Of a stretch of DNA of 33,807 nucleotides, positions 14,597 to 21,327 are shown in pieces (the stretch's first letter is position 1; every line of letters starts with the position of its first letter). The position numbers and the translations under genes were made by a program. Origin of the DNA: Streptomyces atriruber (lineage in GTDB: Bacteria; Actinomycetota; Actinomycetes; Streptomycetales; Streptomycetaceae); contig NZ_LIPN01000143.1 in assembly GCF_001418325.1 (NCBI RefSeq), positions 1-33,807 of the forward strand, read 5' to 3'. The notes beneath the pieces were generated by a model, which made no database searches, was not told where the DNA came from, and saw only the letters and a program-made list of their open reading frames with translations.

Positions 14597-15021
14597 GGGC
14601 GTCCACCAGGCGGTTGTGAGTCCGTGAAAAGTTCCGCTGTCACCGTGTGGCCGCCGTCGCTGTTCCGCACCACCACCCGGTGGGCCAGTGCGCTGACCAT
14701 GCCCAGGCCTCGCCCGTGGGTCGCTTCCTCGTCCGGATGCTTGGCTTTCGGGGCCGTCTCTGCGTCCCCGCCATCCGTGATTGACAACGCGATGACCTGG
14801 GCGGAGACCGCCAGTGCCAGATGGAAACTGCCCGCTGGCCGGCCACTCGCCGTGTGCAGGATCGCGTTCGCGCCCAGCTCGCTCACGATCAGTTCCGCGT
14901 CCTCGGCCAGCGGCGATCCCGCGAGGATGTCGCGGGTCCAGCGGCGGGCTCTGCTGACCTCTTCGGGGAAACCTGGGCAAGTGAGGCCCCAGACTCGGGC
15001 GGTGCTCGTATACTCGTGCAT
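14590..15021 (-). CDS. RsbW-like ATP-binding protein in the AICE
   Basis: The protein is 143 aa with the HATPase_c_2 fold. The N box is AELIVSELGANAILHTASG (E and N). The G region is EEATHGRGLGMVSALAHRVV, followed by GGHTVTAELF. The lead-in FPEEVSRARRWTRDIL is typical of Streptomyces anti-sigma-type ATPases. ATG 15021 is chosen because GAAGGAA lies five bases upstream; an ATG at 15051 lacks such a site. The gene lies between the coupled unknown gene and the Pif-like NUDIX gene, all on the minus strand, so it may be part of the same transcript. Its relative at 7467-7904 lies next to the second NUDIX copy. Confidence 0.8.
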   Translation of the reverse strand: MHEYTSTARVWGLTCPGFPEEVSRARRWTRDILAGSPLAEDAELIVSELGANAILHTASGRPAGSFHLALAVSAQVIALSITDGGDAETAPKAKHPDEEATHGRGLGMVSALAHRVVVRNSDGGHTVTAELFTDSQPPGGRPC

Positions 15022-15067
15022 ACAAGTTCCTTCGTGCTGGTAGGCCGCCATGTGCAGCGGGTTCGAG

Positions 15068-15499
15068 CTAGACGAGTTCCACGCCGTCGTGGGCGCGGAT
15101 GGCCGGTGGGGATGCCGCGTCGAGTGCGTCCAGGACGCGGATCGCGTATGCCTCGTCGGCGAGTTCGGTGACTTCTTCGCGGGTGGCCCAGCGCAGAGCG
15201 CGAGTCTCGTCGCCGGTCGTGGGCGTACCGTCGGCGGCCTCGCAGCGGAAGACCATGGAGACGATCAAGCCCGTCATGTTCTTGTAGATGCCGGTGAGGG
15301 TCGCCGGAAGCACGATCTTGATTCCGGTCTCTTCGAGGACCTCGCGTTGCAGAGCCTCGGGGATGGTTTCCTCGCGTTCGAGGACGCCGCCCGGAGGTTC
15401 CCACTTGCCGTTGTCACGGCGCTTGATCAGAAGGGCCCGGCCCTGGTCGTCGACGATGACTCCGGCAACGCTCACGGAGTGCGGACGGTCAGTGCTCAC
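15068..15499 (-). CDS. pif: NUDIX hydrolase, Pif-like immunity factor of the AICE
   Basis: The protein is 143 aa with an intact Nudix box (GGVLEREETIPEALQREVLE then ETG). Its position divergent from a GntR repressor of the KorSA type matches pif in pSAM2, where the Nudix protein prevents transfer of the element into cells that already carry it. GTG 15499 opens the frame with VSTDRPHSVSVAGVIVDD. The gap to korSA is 83 bp and contains an operator-like site, so expression may be under KorSA control. The substrate is unknown. It is very similar to the copy at 7927-8358, which raises the chance of recombination between the two. Confidence 0.88.
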   Translation of the reverse strand: MSTDRPHSVSVAGVIVDDQGRALLIKRRDNGKWEPPGGVLEREETIPEALQREVLEETGIKIVLPATLTGIYKNMTGLIVSMVFRCEAADGTPTTGDETRALRWATREEVTELADEAYAIRVLDALDAASPPAIRAHDGVELV

Positions 15500-15554
15500 G
15501 GTCCTCGACCCTCTCGGATGGCTAGGCTCTCCACCGTAGCAACAACACTCGCCC

Positions 15555-15570
15555 ACTCGTCTAGATACCT
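15555..15570. promoter_or_regulatory. Candidate KorSA operator before korSA
   Basis: ACTCGTCTAGATACCT carries a perfect left half of the ACTCGT-N4-ACGAGT palindrome and the central TAGA. It is just upstream of the korSA ribosome binding site (AAGGAG, 15572-15577), consistent with autoregulation and perhaps control of pif. Confidence 0.5.
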
Positions 15571-15582
15571 AAAGGAGTACAC

Positions 15583-16368
15583 GTGACGTCTCTCCCGAGC
15601 CTGCTCGGCGACATCGACCCCACGAGCGATCGTGCGGTGTTTCGACAGATCGCCGACCAGCTGCGCGAGGCCATCGACCGTGGGCGATTCAAGGAGAGCG
15701 AGAAGCTGCCCTCGGAGGCCGAACTCGTCGAGCACTACGGCGTATCCCGGATGACCGTCCGGAACTCCTTCTCCGTGCTGCAGGGCGAGGGCCTGGTCCA
15801 CGCCGAGCATGGCAAGGGCGTCTTCGTACGACCGCGACCTCCCGTGCGACGGCTCGCCTCCGACCGCTTCGCCCGCCGCCATCGCGAGCAGGGCAAGTCC
15901 GCCTTCATCGTCGAGGCTGATGCCGCCGGTAGTCGCCCGCAGGTGGACAGCCTGGAGGTCAAGGAGGAGAAGGCCAGCCAGGACATCTCCACCCGGCTCG
16001 GCTCGCTGCGGCGGGTGCTCGCCCGACGGCGCCGGTACTTGCTCGACGGGCGCCCGGTCGAGTTCGCCACCTCCTACCTCCCGCTCGACATCGCACGCGG
16101 TACGCAGATCGCCGAGCCCAACCCCGGCCCCGGCGGCATCTACGCCCGCCTCGAAGAACTCGGCCACCACCTCGACCACTTCGAGGAAGAGATCCGCGCC
16201 CGGATGCCCTCGCCCGCCGAAGTGCGGACGCTGCGGCTGGCCTCCGGCGTGCCCGTCATCAGCCTCATCCGTACCGCGTACGACACCGAAGGGCGGGCCG
16301 TCGAAGTGTGCGACACCGTCATGGCGGCGGACGCTTACGTCCTGTCGTACCAACTCCCGGCCACCTGA
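15583..16368 (+). CDS. korSA: GntR-family (HutC/UTRA) repressor, KorSA-like
   Basis: The protein is 261 aa. The N-terminal winged helix contains YRQ-type FRQIADQLREAIDRGRFKE, then KLPSEAELVEHYGVSRMTVR (about residues 40-62) and GLVHAEHGKGVFVR. A UTRA ligand domain fills the rest, ending with VPVISLIRTAYDTEGRAVEV and DTVMAADAYVLSYQLP. KorSA of pSAM2 represses genes for excision, replication and transfer. GTG 15583 follows AAAGGAG. Sites resembling ACTCGT-N4-ACGAGT lie before this gene, before the SCO3933-traB unit and before spdD-rep-xis-int, which makes this the likely master switch. The ligand is unknown. The pSAM2 activator Pra is not recognisable here. Confidence 0.9.
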   Translation: MTSLPSLLGDIDPTSDRAVFRQIADQLREAIDRGRFKESEKLPSEAELVEHYGVSRMTVRNSFSVLQGEGLVHAEHGKGVFVRPRPPVRRLASDRFARRHREQGKSAFIVEADAAGSRPQVDSLEVKEEKASQDISTRLGSLRRVLARRRRYLLDGRPVEFATSYLPLDIARGTQIAEPNPGPGGIYARLEELGHHLDHFEEEIRARMPSPAEVRTLRLASGVPVISLIRTAYDTEGRAVEVCDTVMAADAYVLSYQLPAT

Positions 16369-16422
16369 GGGCTGGTGCGCGAGACCGACGCTCCCTTCGG
16401 ACTCGTACATCCCAACAGGCCT

Positions 16423-16438
16423 ACTCGTGTAGACGAGT
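16423..16438. promoter_or_regulatory. Candidate KorSA operator, perfect palindrome
   Basis: ACTCGTGTAGACGAGT is a perfect inverted repeat of ACTCGT with a 4-bp spacer. It is the best of the four sites and lies 92 bp before the TTG start of the SCO3933-family gene. Confidence 0.6.
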
Positions 16439-16497
16439 TGGCAAGTCGTATGGCAAGGTGATCGCCACGCCCTCGGAGATCGGGTTCGCGTGACGCA

Positions 16498-16513
16498 TCT
16501 TGTATAGACGAGT
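16498..16513. promoter_or_regulatory. Candidate KorSA operator, second site
   Basis: TCTTGTATAGACGAGT shares the right half TAGACGAGT. The extended string TAGACGAGTAGAT is also present at the spdD-rep site (19380-19392). It lies 60 bp downstream of the perfect palindrome and 16 bp before the TTG start. Confidence 0.55.
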
Positions 16514-16529
16514 AGATGGGGAGTCTGTC

Positions 16530-16886
16530 TTGCGCACCATCCGTGTTGAGACCTCAGCCGCGACGATCCTGCTCACCGAGGCCCCCGAGCCCAAGGTCCG
16601 CGACCGGCAGACCGGCGAGATCGCCAAGGACGCCAAGACCGGTGAGGCCCTGATGACGATCGGCGTCGTGTACATCGAGGACGGGGAGTCCTCCCTCGTG
16701 AAGGTCACCATTCCCGAGGGCGGGGTCGCCGAAGAGCTGGCCCTTGGTGCTCCGGTCTCGCTTCCGGGGCTCCTGGCCCGGCCCTGGGAGAGCGTCTTCA
16801 ACGGTCAGCAGCGGCATGGCATCGCGTACCGCGCCGCTGCCGTCACCTCCGCCGCCTTCCCGAACGTGGCCGGGGCTGCGGCCTGA
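16530..16886 (+). CDS. SCO3933-family AICE regulatory protein
   Basis: The protein is 118 aa and resembles the SCO3933 family, small proteins encoded just upstream of traB in many Streptomyces AICEs. Typical stretches are TAATILLTEAPEPK-like ATILLTEAPEPKVRDRQTGE, AKTGEALMTIGVVYIEDG and APVSLPGLLARPWES followed by GIAYRAAAV. It is probably a beta-rich protein; family annotation is regulatory but the mechanism is not established. The start is TTG 16530, preceded by GGGGAG at six bases, inside a KorSA-operator-bearing promoter region. The stop overlaps the traB start (TGATG), so translation of the two is coupled. Confidence 0.75.
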   Translation: MRTIRVETSAATILLTEAPEPKVRDRQTGEIAKDAKTGEALMTIGVVYIEDGESSLVKVTIPEGGVAEELALGAPVSLPGLLARPWESVFNGQQRHGIAYRAAAVTSAAFPNVAGAAA

Positions 16887-18268
16887 TGAACGAGCTCGCG
16901 ACGTTCCTGGAGGTGGGTGGTCCCGTCGCCGCGCTCGGCGCCGGTGCCGCCTACATCCGGGCCCGGCACCCTCGCGTGCACTGGTCCACGTTCGGCTTTC
17001 CCATATCCACGGCCCGACTTCTCGGTTCGTACGGCTCGGTCATGGAAGCCTGTGGCCTGACCACGGCTCCCACCCGATTCCGGCTGCTGGCGCTCAAGGC
17101 CACCGGTCGGGAGGTCCGTCCAGTGCCGCCGCGCATGCGGGGCATCCGGCCCACGTCGACCGGGCTGCGGTTACGCCTGAGGCTCGCTCCGGGACAGGAA
17201 CCCCACGACATCGCAGCCTCCACTGAACGGCTCCGTCACGCATGGGGAGTTCACGCCGTGTACGTCAGGTCGGTCAAGCCCGGTGTGGTCGAGCTGAGGC
17301 TCGTCGGCTTCGACGTACTGCGACGGGTGCGGATGCCGCGCAAGACGGTCGGTACGGGGCTTCTCAAGGTGCCGGTGGCCCTGCGCGAGGACGCCACTCC
17401 CTTCGTACGTGACTACCGAGTGGTCCCGCACCAACTCACCCTCGGCGCCACGCTGTCCGGCAAGTCCATGTACCTGCGGAACCTCATCACGGGACTGGCC
17501 TCGCACCCCGTCGCCCTGGTCGGCATCGACTGCAAGCGCGGCGTGGAACTGGCGCCCTTCGCACCGCGGCTCTCCGCTCTCGCCACCGACCCCGACCAGG
17601 CCGCCGAACTCCTCCCCGTACTCATCAAGGAGATGGAGGATCGATACGACCTGATCAAAGCCCGGCAAGGGTTCGCTCCGGGGACGTTGGATGAGGAGAT
17701 CACCTCCGACGTCTGGGGACTGCCTGAGCAGGAACGCCCCGTACCCATCGTGCTGTTCGTCGATGAGGTCGCCGAACTCTTTCTCGTTGCCACGAAGAAG
17801 GACGAAGAGCGGCGGGACGAGATGGTCACCCAGCTCATCCGGCTCGCCCAGCTCGGCCGCGCCGCCGGGATCTATCTGGAGGTCTGCGGCCAGCGTTTCG
17901 GTGCCGAGCTGGGCAAGGGGGCGACCATGCTGCGGGCCCAGTTGACCGGCCGCGTCTGCCACCGCGTCAACGACGAAGCCTCCGCGAAGATGGCCCTCGG
18001 TGACATCGCCCCCGAAGCGGTCTCCGCGGCCTGCGCCATCGCCCCCGAGTCGCCCGGCCTCGCCGTGGCCGGGGACACCTCCGGTGGGTGGTCCCGCATC
18101 CGTACGCCGCATCTCTCCCTCGGCGATGCCGCCGAGATTTGCCGCCAGTCGGCGGACCTGGTCCCTGACCTGCCCGCGTTGAACCGCTTCCGGCCGACCG
18201 TCGCGCCCGCACGGCCTTCGCCCGGTTCACCCGCTCCTGTCGTGCAGCCGCGCCCGCTGACCGACTAA
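16886..18268 (+). CDS. traB: FtsK/SpoIIIE-type DNA translocase, TraB/TraSA-like
   Basis: This is the motor for conjugal transfer of double-stranded AICE DNA between mycelia. It is 460 aa. The N-terminal 160 residues are family-specific. They are followed by the P-loop GATLSGKS (187-194), the strand-helix VALVGIDCKRGVELAPF, Walker B IVLFVDEVAELF (288-299), and RLAQLGRAAGIYLEVCGQRF with a further arginine element. No clear multi-pass membrane region is seen except a weak hydrophobic patch near residues 10-25. One in-frame TTA codon at 17171 suggests bldA dependence. It is translationally coupled to the SCO3933-family gene, and spd genes follow. Confidence 0.92.
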   Translation: MNELATFLEVGGPVAALGAGAAYIRARHPRVHWSTFGFPISTARLLGSYGSVMEACGLTTAPTRFRLLALKATGREVRPVPPRMRGIRPTSTGLRLRLRLAPGQEPHDIAASTERLRHAWGVHAVYVRSVKPGVVELRLVGFDVLRRVRMPRKTVGTGLLKVPVALREDATPFVRDYRVVPHQLTLGATLSGKSMYLRNLITGLASHPVALVGIDCKRGVELAPFAPRLSALATDPDQAAELLPVLIKEMEDRYDLIKARQGFAPGTLDEEITSDVWGLPEQERPVPIVLFVDEVAELFLVATKKDEERRDEMVTQLIRLAQLGRAAGIYLEVCGQRFGAELGKGATMLRAQLTGRVCHRVNDEASAKMALGDIAPEAVSAACAIAPESPGLAVAGDTSGGWSRIRTPHLSLGDAAEICRQSADLVPDLPALNRFRPTVAPARPSPGSPAPVVQPRPLTD

Positions 18269-18351
18269 GCCGCTCCTGCTTCTCGGCCGACGCGACCGTC
18301 TCGCGCCACGTCCCTACCCCTCCCATGCCTGAACCCGGAAGGAGCCGCCGC

Positions 18352-18954
18352 ATGCGTGCCCAACTGGCCCGTGTCGACGCGGTGCTCGTCCAAGCGGTCA
18401 TCGCGGCCGCCCTGTCCTTCGCCCACCTCCACGACGTCGCGTCGGCCGCGGGGCAAGACGGGTGGAAAGCCTGGGCCTACCCGGTCTCGGTCGACCTTCT
18501 GCTCGTCGCCGCCTGGCGTCGGCTGCGTACCGGCGACGCCAAGACCGCTGGGTGGTGCTGGTTCCTCATCGCACTCACGGCCTCGCTCGGTGCGAACGTC
18601 GCCACAGCCGGACTGCTCGACATGGAGGCCGTGCCGGCCTGGCTGCGCATCCTCGTCGCGGGCTGGCCCGCGGTGGCCTTCCTCGGCGGAACGCTGCTCG
18701 CGCACTCGGCCCCGCAGGAGGCAACGGTCGTCGAGGACGTCCTCGTCCAGGAGGACGCCGACGAAGCGCCCGCCCTGCCCACCGCCGAGCCCGCCCCGGC
18801 AGTGGTATCCGTCCCGCCCGCGTTGATCGACCACGCCCGCAAAGTCGCCTCCGAGCACCACACCCGCACCGGCACACCCATCGACGTCCCGACCCTCCGC
18901 ACCCGCCTCGGCGTGCCCGCGCCCATGGCCGAAGCCATCGCCACCCACCTGTAG
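18352..18954 (+). CDS. DUF2637 membrane protein (Spd-like)
   Basis: The protein is 200 aa. The first 120 residues form the DUF2637 domain with about four hydrophobic segments (VQAVIAAALSFAHLHDVASA, AYPVSVDLLLVAAWRRL, WCWFLIALTASLGANVATAG and LVAGWPAVAFLGGTLLAH). A Pro/Ala/Glu-rich linker follows, and a short C-terminal domain (TGTPIDVPTLRTRLGVPAPM) looks like a helix-turn-helix-type module. DUF2637 proteins are common in Streptomyces conjugative elements and probably aid intramycelial spread. ATG 18352 is favoured by GGAAGGA (18336-18342) nine bases upstream. An ATG at 18325 is less likely. Confidence 0.82.
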   Translation: MRAQLARVDAVLVQAVIAAALSFAHLHDVASAAGQDGWKAWAYPVSVDLLLVAAWRRLRTGDAKTAGWCWFLIALTASLGANVATAGLLDMEAVPAWLRILVAGWPAVAFLGGTLLAHSAPQEATVVEDVLVQEDADEAPALPTAEPAPAVVSVPPALIDHARKVASEHHTRTGTPIDVPTLRTRLGVPAPMAEAIATHL

Positions 18955-18981
18955 GACACCCACATCCGAGAGGACAGCAAC

Positions 18982-19173
18982 GTGACCGCCAACCGCCAGT
19001 TCCGCTCCATCACTCGCACCGGTCCGGTCCAGGTCGGCACCTCGAACGGCGACCGGGGCCGTACTCAGCACACCGTCGCCTGCACCGCCCCGCGCTGCGG
19101 CTTCTCCGCCGACTACGACAGCCGGGCCGCCGCCGAGCTGGCCGCGCGAACCCACCGCTGCCCCGTGCGCTGA
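18982..19173 (+). CDS. Small mobile-element transfer protein (63 aa)
   Basis: The protein is 63 aa and basic, with RQFRSITRTGPVQVGTSNGD followed by HTVACTAPRCGFSADYDSRA and AAELAARTHRCPVR. The C-x4-C and H-x-C residues could form one zinc site. It resembles the short 'mobile element transfer protein' found between DUF2637 and spd genes in other AICEs. GTG 18982 follows GAGAGGACA. It is probably translated within the traB-spd operon. Its role in plasmid spread is by association only. Confidence 0.72.
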   Translation: MTANRQFRSITRTGPVQVGTSNGDRGRTQHTVACTAPRCGFSADYDSRAAAELAARTHRCPVR

Positions 19174-19187
19174 AAGGACCTGCCCTC

Positions 19188-19382
19188 GTGACCGTCAGCC
19201 TGCCGCTCGTCCTCGTCCTCGGTCTCATCGCCTGGGGAGCGGTCAAGTTCCTCGGCGTTCGCACCTGGATCGTCATCGTGATCGCCCTGTTCGGCTTCCT
19301 GCTCTCGCGCACCTTCGTGGCACCCGTCATCGACTCCGGCACACGATCCGGCGTCGACATCGTCAACGGCTCACATGACTAG
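19188..19382 (+). CDS. Small Spd-like membrane protein (64 aa)
   Basis: The protein consists of two adjacent hydrophobic segments (LPLVLVLGLIAWGAVKFLGV and TWIVIVIALFGFLLSRTFVA) and a short polar tail ending VNGSHD. It resembles small spread (Spd) proteins of Streptomyces conjugative elements. GTG 19188 follows AAAGGACC. Its final codons and stop (CATGACTAG) lie within the KorSA-like operator at 19373-19388, so the operator is partly coding. Confidence 0.68.
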   Translation: MTVSLPLVLVLGLIAWGAVKFLGVRTWIVIVIALFGFLLSRTFVAPVIDSGTRSGVDIVNGSHD

Positions 19383-19388
19383 ACGAGT
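19373..19388. promoter_or_regulatory. Candidate KorSA operator before spdD-rep-xis-int
   Basis: ACATGACTAGACGAGT keeps the right half TAGACGAGT, and the continuation TAGACGAGTAGAT is identical to the site at 16505-16517. It lies 19 bp before GTG 19408 and so may gate replication and excision genes. Confidence 0.55.
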
Positions 19389-19407
19389 AGATAAGGAGAG
19401 GTTCGCC

Positions 19408-19653
19408 GTGTTCCTGCCCAAGTACCCCGAGAACCCGTCCCCGCCGTCGGCCTACGTCCACGCCCCGACCGAACCGGCGCCCGCACGACGCCCCGCTCCC
19501 CAGATCTCCATCAGCACCGGAGCCGTCGTGGCCGTGCTCGTAGGGGGAGTCGTCCTGACCGCGCTCCTGGCCGCCGTCGCCATCTCGGCGATCTCCGTGG
19601 CCGTCGCCGCCGTCGTCCTGCGCTCGATGCTCCGCGACCAGCGTCGGCGCTGA
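19408..19653 (+). CDS. spdD: SpdD-like membrane protein (81 aa)
   Basis: The protein is 81 aa. A proline-rich N-terminus (FLPKYPENPSPPSAYVHAP) precedes one long hydrophobic stretch (about residues 36-70, GAVVAVLVGGVVLTALLAAV and AISAISVAVAAVV), possibly two helices, and a basic tail (LRDQRRR). It matches SpdD proteins of pSAM2-like elements, which promote spreading within the recipient mycelium. GTG 19408 is preceded by AAGGAGAG (19393-19400). It starts the second operon, followed by rep, xis and int. Confidence 0.78.
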   Translation: MFLPKYPENPSPPSAYVHAPTEPAPARRPAPQISISTGAVVAVLVGGVVLTALLAAVAISAISVAVAAVVLRSMLRDQRRR

Positions 19654-19676
19654 TCCGCCGCACATCTGACAGACCC

Positions 19677-19716
19677 CCGGGGCGGCCTCGATACCGCCAA
19701 GCATCCGCCGCCCCGG
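19677..19716. repeat. Hairpin with 10-bp stem between spdD and rep
   Basis: CCGGGGCGGC (19677-19686) and GCCGCCCCGG (19707-19716) are perfect inverted repeats around a 20-base loop, 41 bp before the rep start. It may attenuate rep transcription or be part of a replication origin; neither is shown. Confidence 0.6.
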
Positions 19717-19757
19717 AGGCGCTCCCCCTCCTGACCGAAACCAGAAGGAGAACCACC

Positions 19758-21122
19758 ATCTTCACGCGCACGACCCAGCCGCCGCCCCCACTTCGCGAAC
19801 TCGGTGAACTGGCCTCGCTCGGCACCATGCCCGGCCTGCTCCGACAGCTCTCCGGACTCGGCGGCTGCGCGAACCCGATCCGCCTCGACGGCCACCGCAC
19901 CGAGTACGACGTCGACACCCGGACCGGCGAGATCGGCAACGTCCTCCACCATCTCGACTCGTCGTCCCTCCCGGCCGGACAGCTCCTCACCCGCTGCAAC
20001 AACCGCCGCACGACCCGCTGCCCGGCCTGCGCGGAGGTCTATCGGCGCGACACCTTTCACCTGATCACCTCGGGCCTCCGAGGCGGCAAGGGCACCCCCG
20101 AACGCATCGCCGCCCACCCCCGCGTCTTCGCCACCTTCACCGCGCCGAGCTTCGGCCCGGTCCACAACCGCCCGTCCGGGGCTGCCGGTTCGGTCCGCCG
20201 CTGCCGGTGCGGGCGCCTCCACGACCAGGACGACGCCGTACTCGGCAGCCCGCTCGACCCGTCGACGTACGACTACGAAGCCGCGGTGCTCTGGAACGCC
20301 CATGCAGGGGCCCTGTGGCGGCGCTTCTCGATCTCCCTGCGCCGGGAGGTCGCCAAGCGGGCGGGCCTCTCCCAACGCGCGTTCCGCGAGCACGCACGGG
20401 TGTCCTTCGCCAAGGTCGCGGAGTACCAGAAGCGCGGCGCCGTCCACTTCCACGCCGTGATCCGGATCGACGGTCCCGGGGGCGGCGACACCCCGCCCCC
20501 GGCGTGGGCCACGGCTGACCTGCTCACGGACGCCATCGAGACCGCCGCTACCGGCGTGCGCGTGGACGGTCCCGTCATCGACAGCCGCCCGCACACCTTC
20601 GCCTTCGGCCGCCAACTCGACATACGCACGATCCGAAGCGCCGACTTCGACGGCGGCCAGGAGCTGACCGACAGGGCCGTCGCCGCGTACATCGCGAAGT
20701 ACGCCACCAAGGGCGCGGAGACCGCGACGGGCGCCCTCGACCGCCCGCTGAGGTTCCTCGCCGAGCTGGCCCAGCTCGACATCAGCGACCACGCCGAGCG
20801 GCTCATCCGTAAGGCCTGGGCCCTCGGCGCCCGCAAGGACTTAGCGGAACTCCGCCTCCGCGCCTGGGCCCACATGCTCGGATTCCGCGGCCACTTCTCC
20901 ACGAAGTCCCGCCGCTACTCGACCACGCTCGGCGCTCTCCGCGACGCCCGCGCCGCATGGCGTCGAGCCCAAGCCGCAGCAACCTCCGAGGCCGAGCCCG
21001 ACTCGACGCTCGTCCTCTCGCACTGGGTCTTCGCCGGGACCGGCCTGTCCTCGGCTGAGGCCTGGCTCGCCGCGACCCTCGAACCCGCCCCCGGAACAGA
21101 AGGAGAGCCCACTCGTGGATAG
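19758..21122 (+). CDS. repSA: Rolling-circle replication initiator, RepSA-like
   Basis: The protein is 454 aa if translation starts at the ATC at 19758. Motifs in order are an N-terminal zinc-ribbon-like RCNNRRTTRCPACAEVYRRD, FATFTAPSFGPVHNRP, the HUH motif AVHFHAVIRID (His230, His232) and the nucleophile region AAYIAKYATKG (Tyr311 or Tyr315). These are hallmarks of Streptomyces RepSA-type initiators. AAGGAG (19745-19750) is placed ideally for codon 19758, and the sequence from there (FTRTTQPPPPLRELGELASL) matches the N-terminus I expect of the family, but the codon is ATC rather than ATG. The next ATG, 19827, lacks a ribosome binding site and loses 23 residues. One TTA codon lies at 20841. 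The stop overlaps xis. Confidence 0.88.
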   Translation: MFTRTTQPPPPLRELGELASLGTMPGLLRQLSGLGGCANPIRLDGHRTEYDVDTRTGEIGNVLHHLDSSSLPAGQLLTRCNNRRTTRCPACAEVYRRDTFHLITSGLRGGKGTPERIAAHPRVFATFTAPSFGPVHNRPSGAAGSVRRCRCGRLHDQDDAVLGSPLDPSTYDYEAAVLWNAHAGALWRRFSISLRREVAKRAGLSQRAFREHARVSFAKVAEYQKRGAVHFHAVIRIDGPGGGDTPPPAWATADLLTDAIETAATGVRVDGPVIDSRPHTFAFGRQLDIRTIRSADFDGGQELTDRAVAAYIAKYATKGAETATGALDRPLRFLAELAQLDISDHAERLIRKAWALGARKDLAELRLRAWAHMLGFRGHFSTKSRRYSTTLGALRDARAAWRRAQAAATSEAEPDSTLVLSHWVFAGTGLSSAEAWLAATLEPAPGTEGEPTRG

Positions 21123-21327
21123 CCGCTACCTATCCGTGGACCAGGTCGCCGAGCTGCTCGGGACGACCGCTCGCTTCCCTCGGCGGCTGATCGAGGAGCG
21201 GCGGATTCGGTACGTGAAGGTGGGCCGTCACGTGCGCATCCCGGCGAGCGCCGTCGAGGAGTTCATCTCGACCCACACCGTGGAGCCGATCAAGCGCCCG
21301 CGTGCCCGATACGGGAGGGCTGCCTGA
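21115..21327 (+). CDS. xis: Excisionase, MerR-like HTH
   Basis: The protein is 70 aa. It has the winged-helix excisionase pattern: RYLSVDQVAELLGTTARFPR, RLIEERRIRYVKVGRHVRIP and ASAVEEFISTHTV. It is a recombination directionality factor that helps Int excise the element. GTG 21115 lies within the end of rep (8-bp overlap) after AGAAGGAGA, and its stop overlaps the int start by one base (TGATG). The three genes are therefore translationally coupled, which keeps replication and excision linked. Confidence 0.9.
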   Translation: MDSRYLSVDQVAELLGTTARFPRRLIEERRIRYVKVGRHVRIPASAVEEFISTHTVEPIKRPRARYGRAA

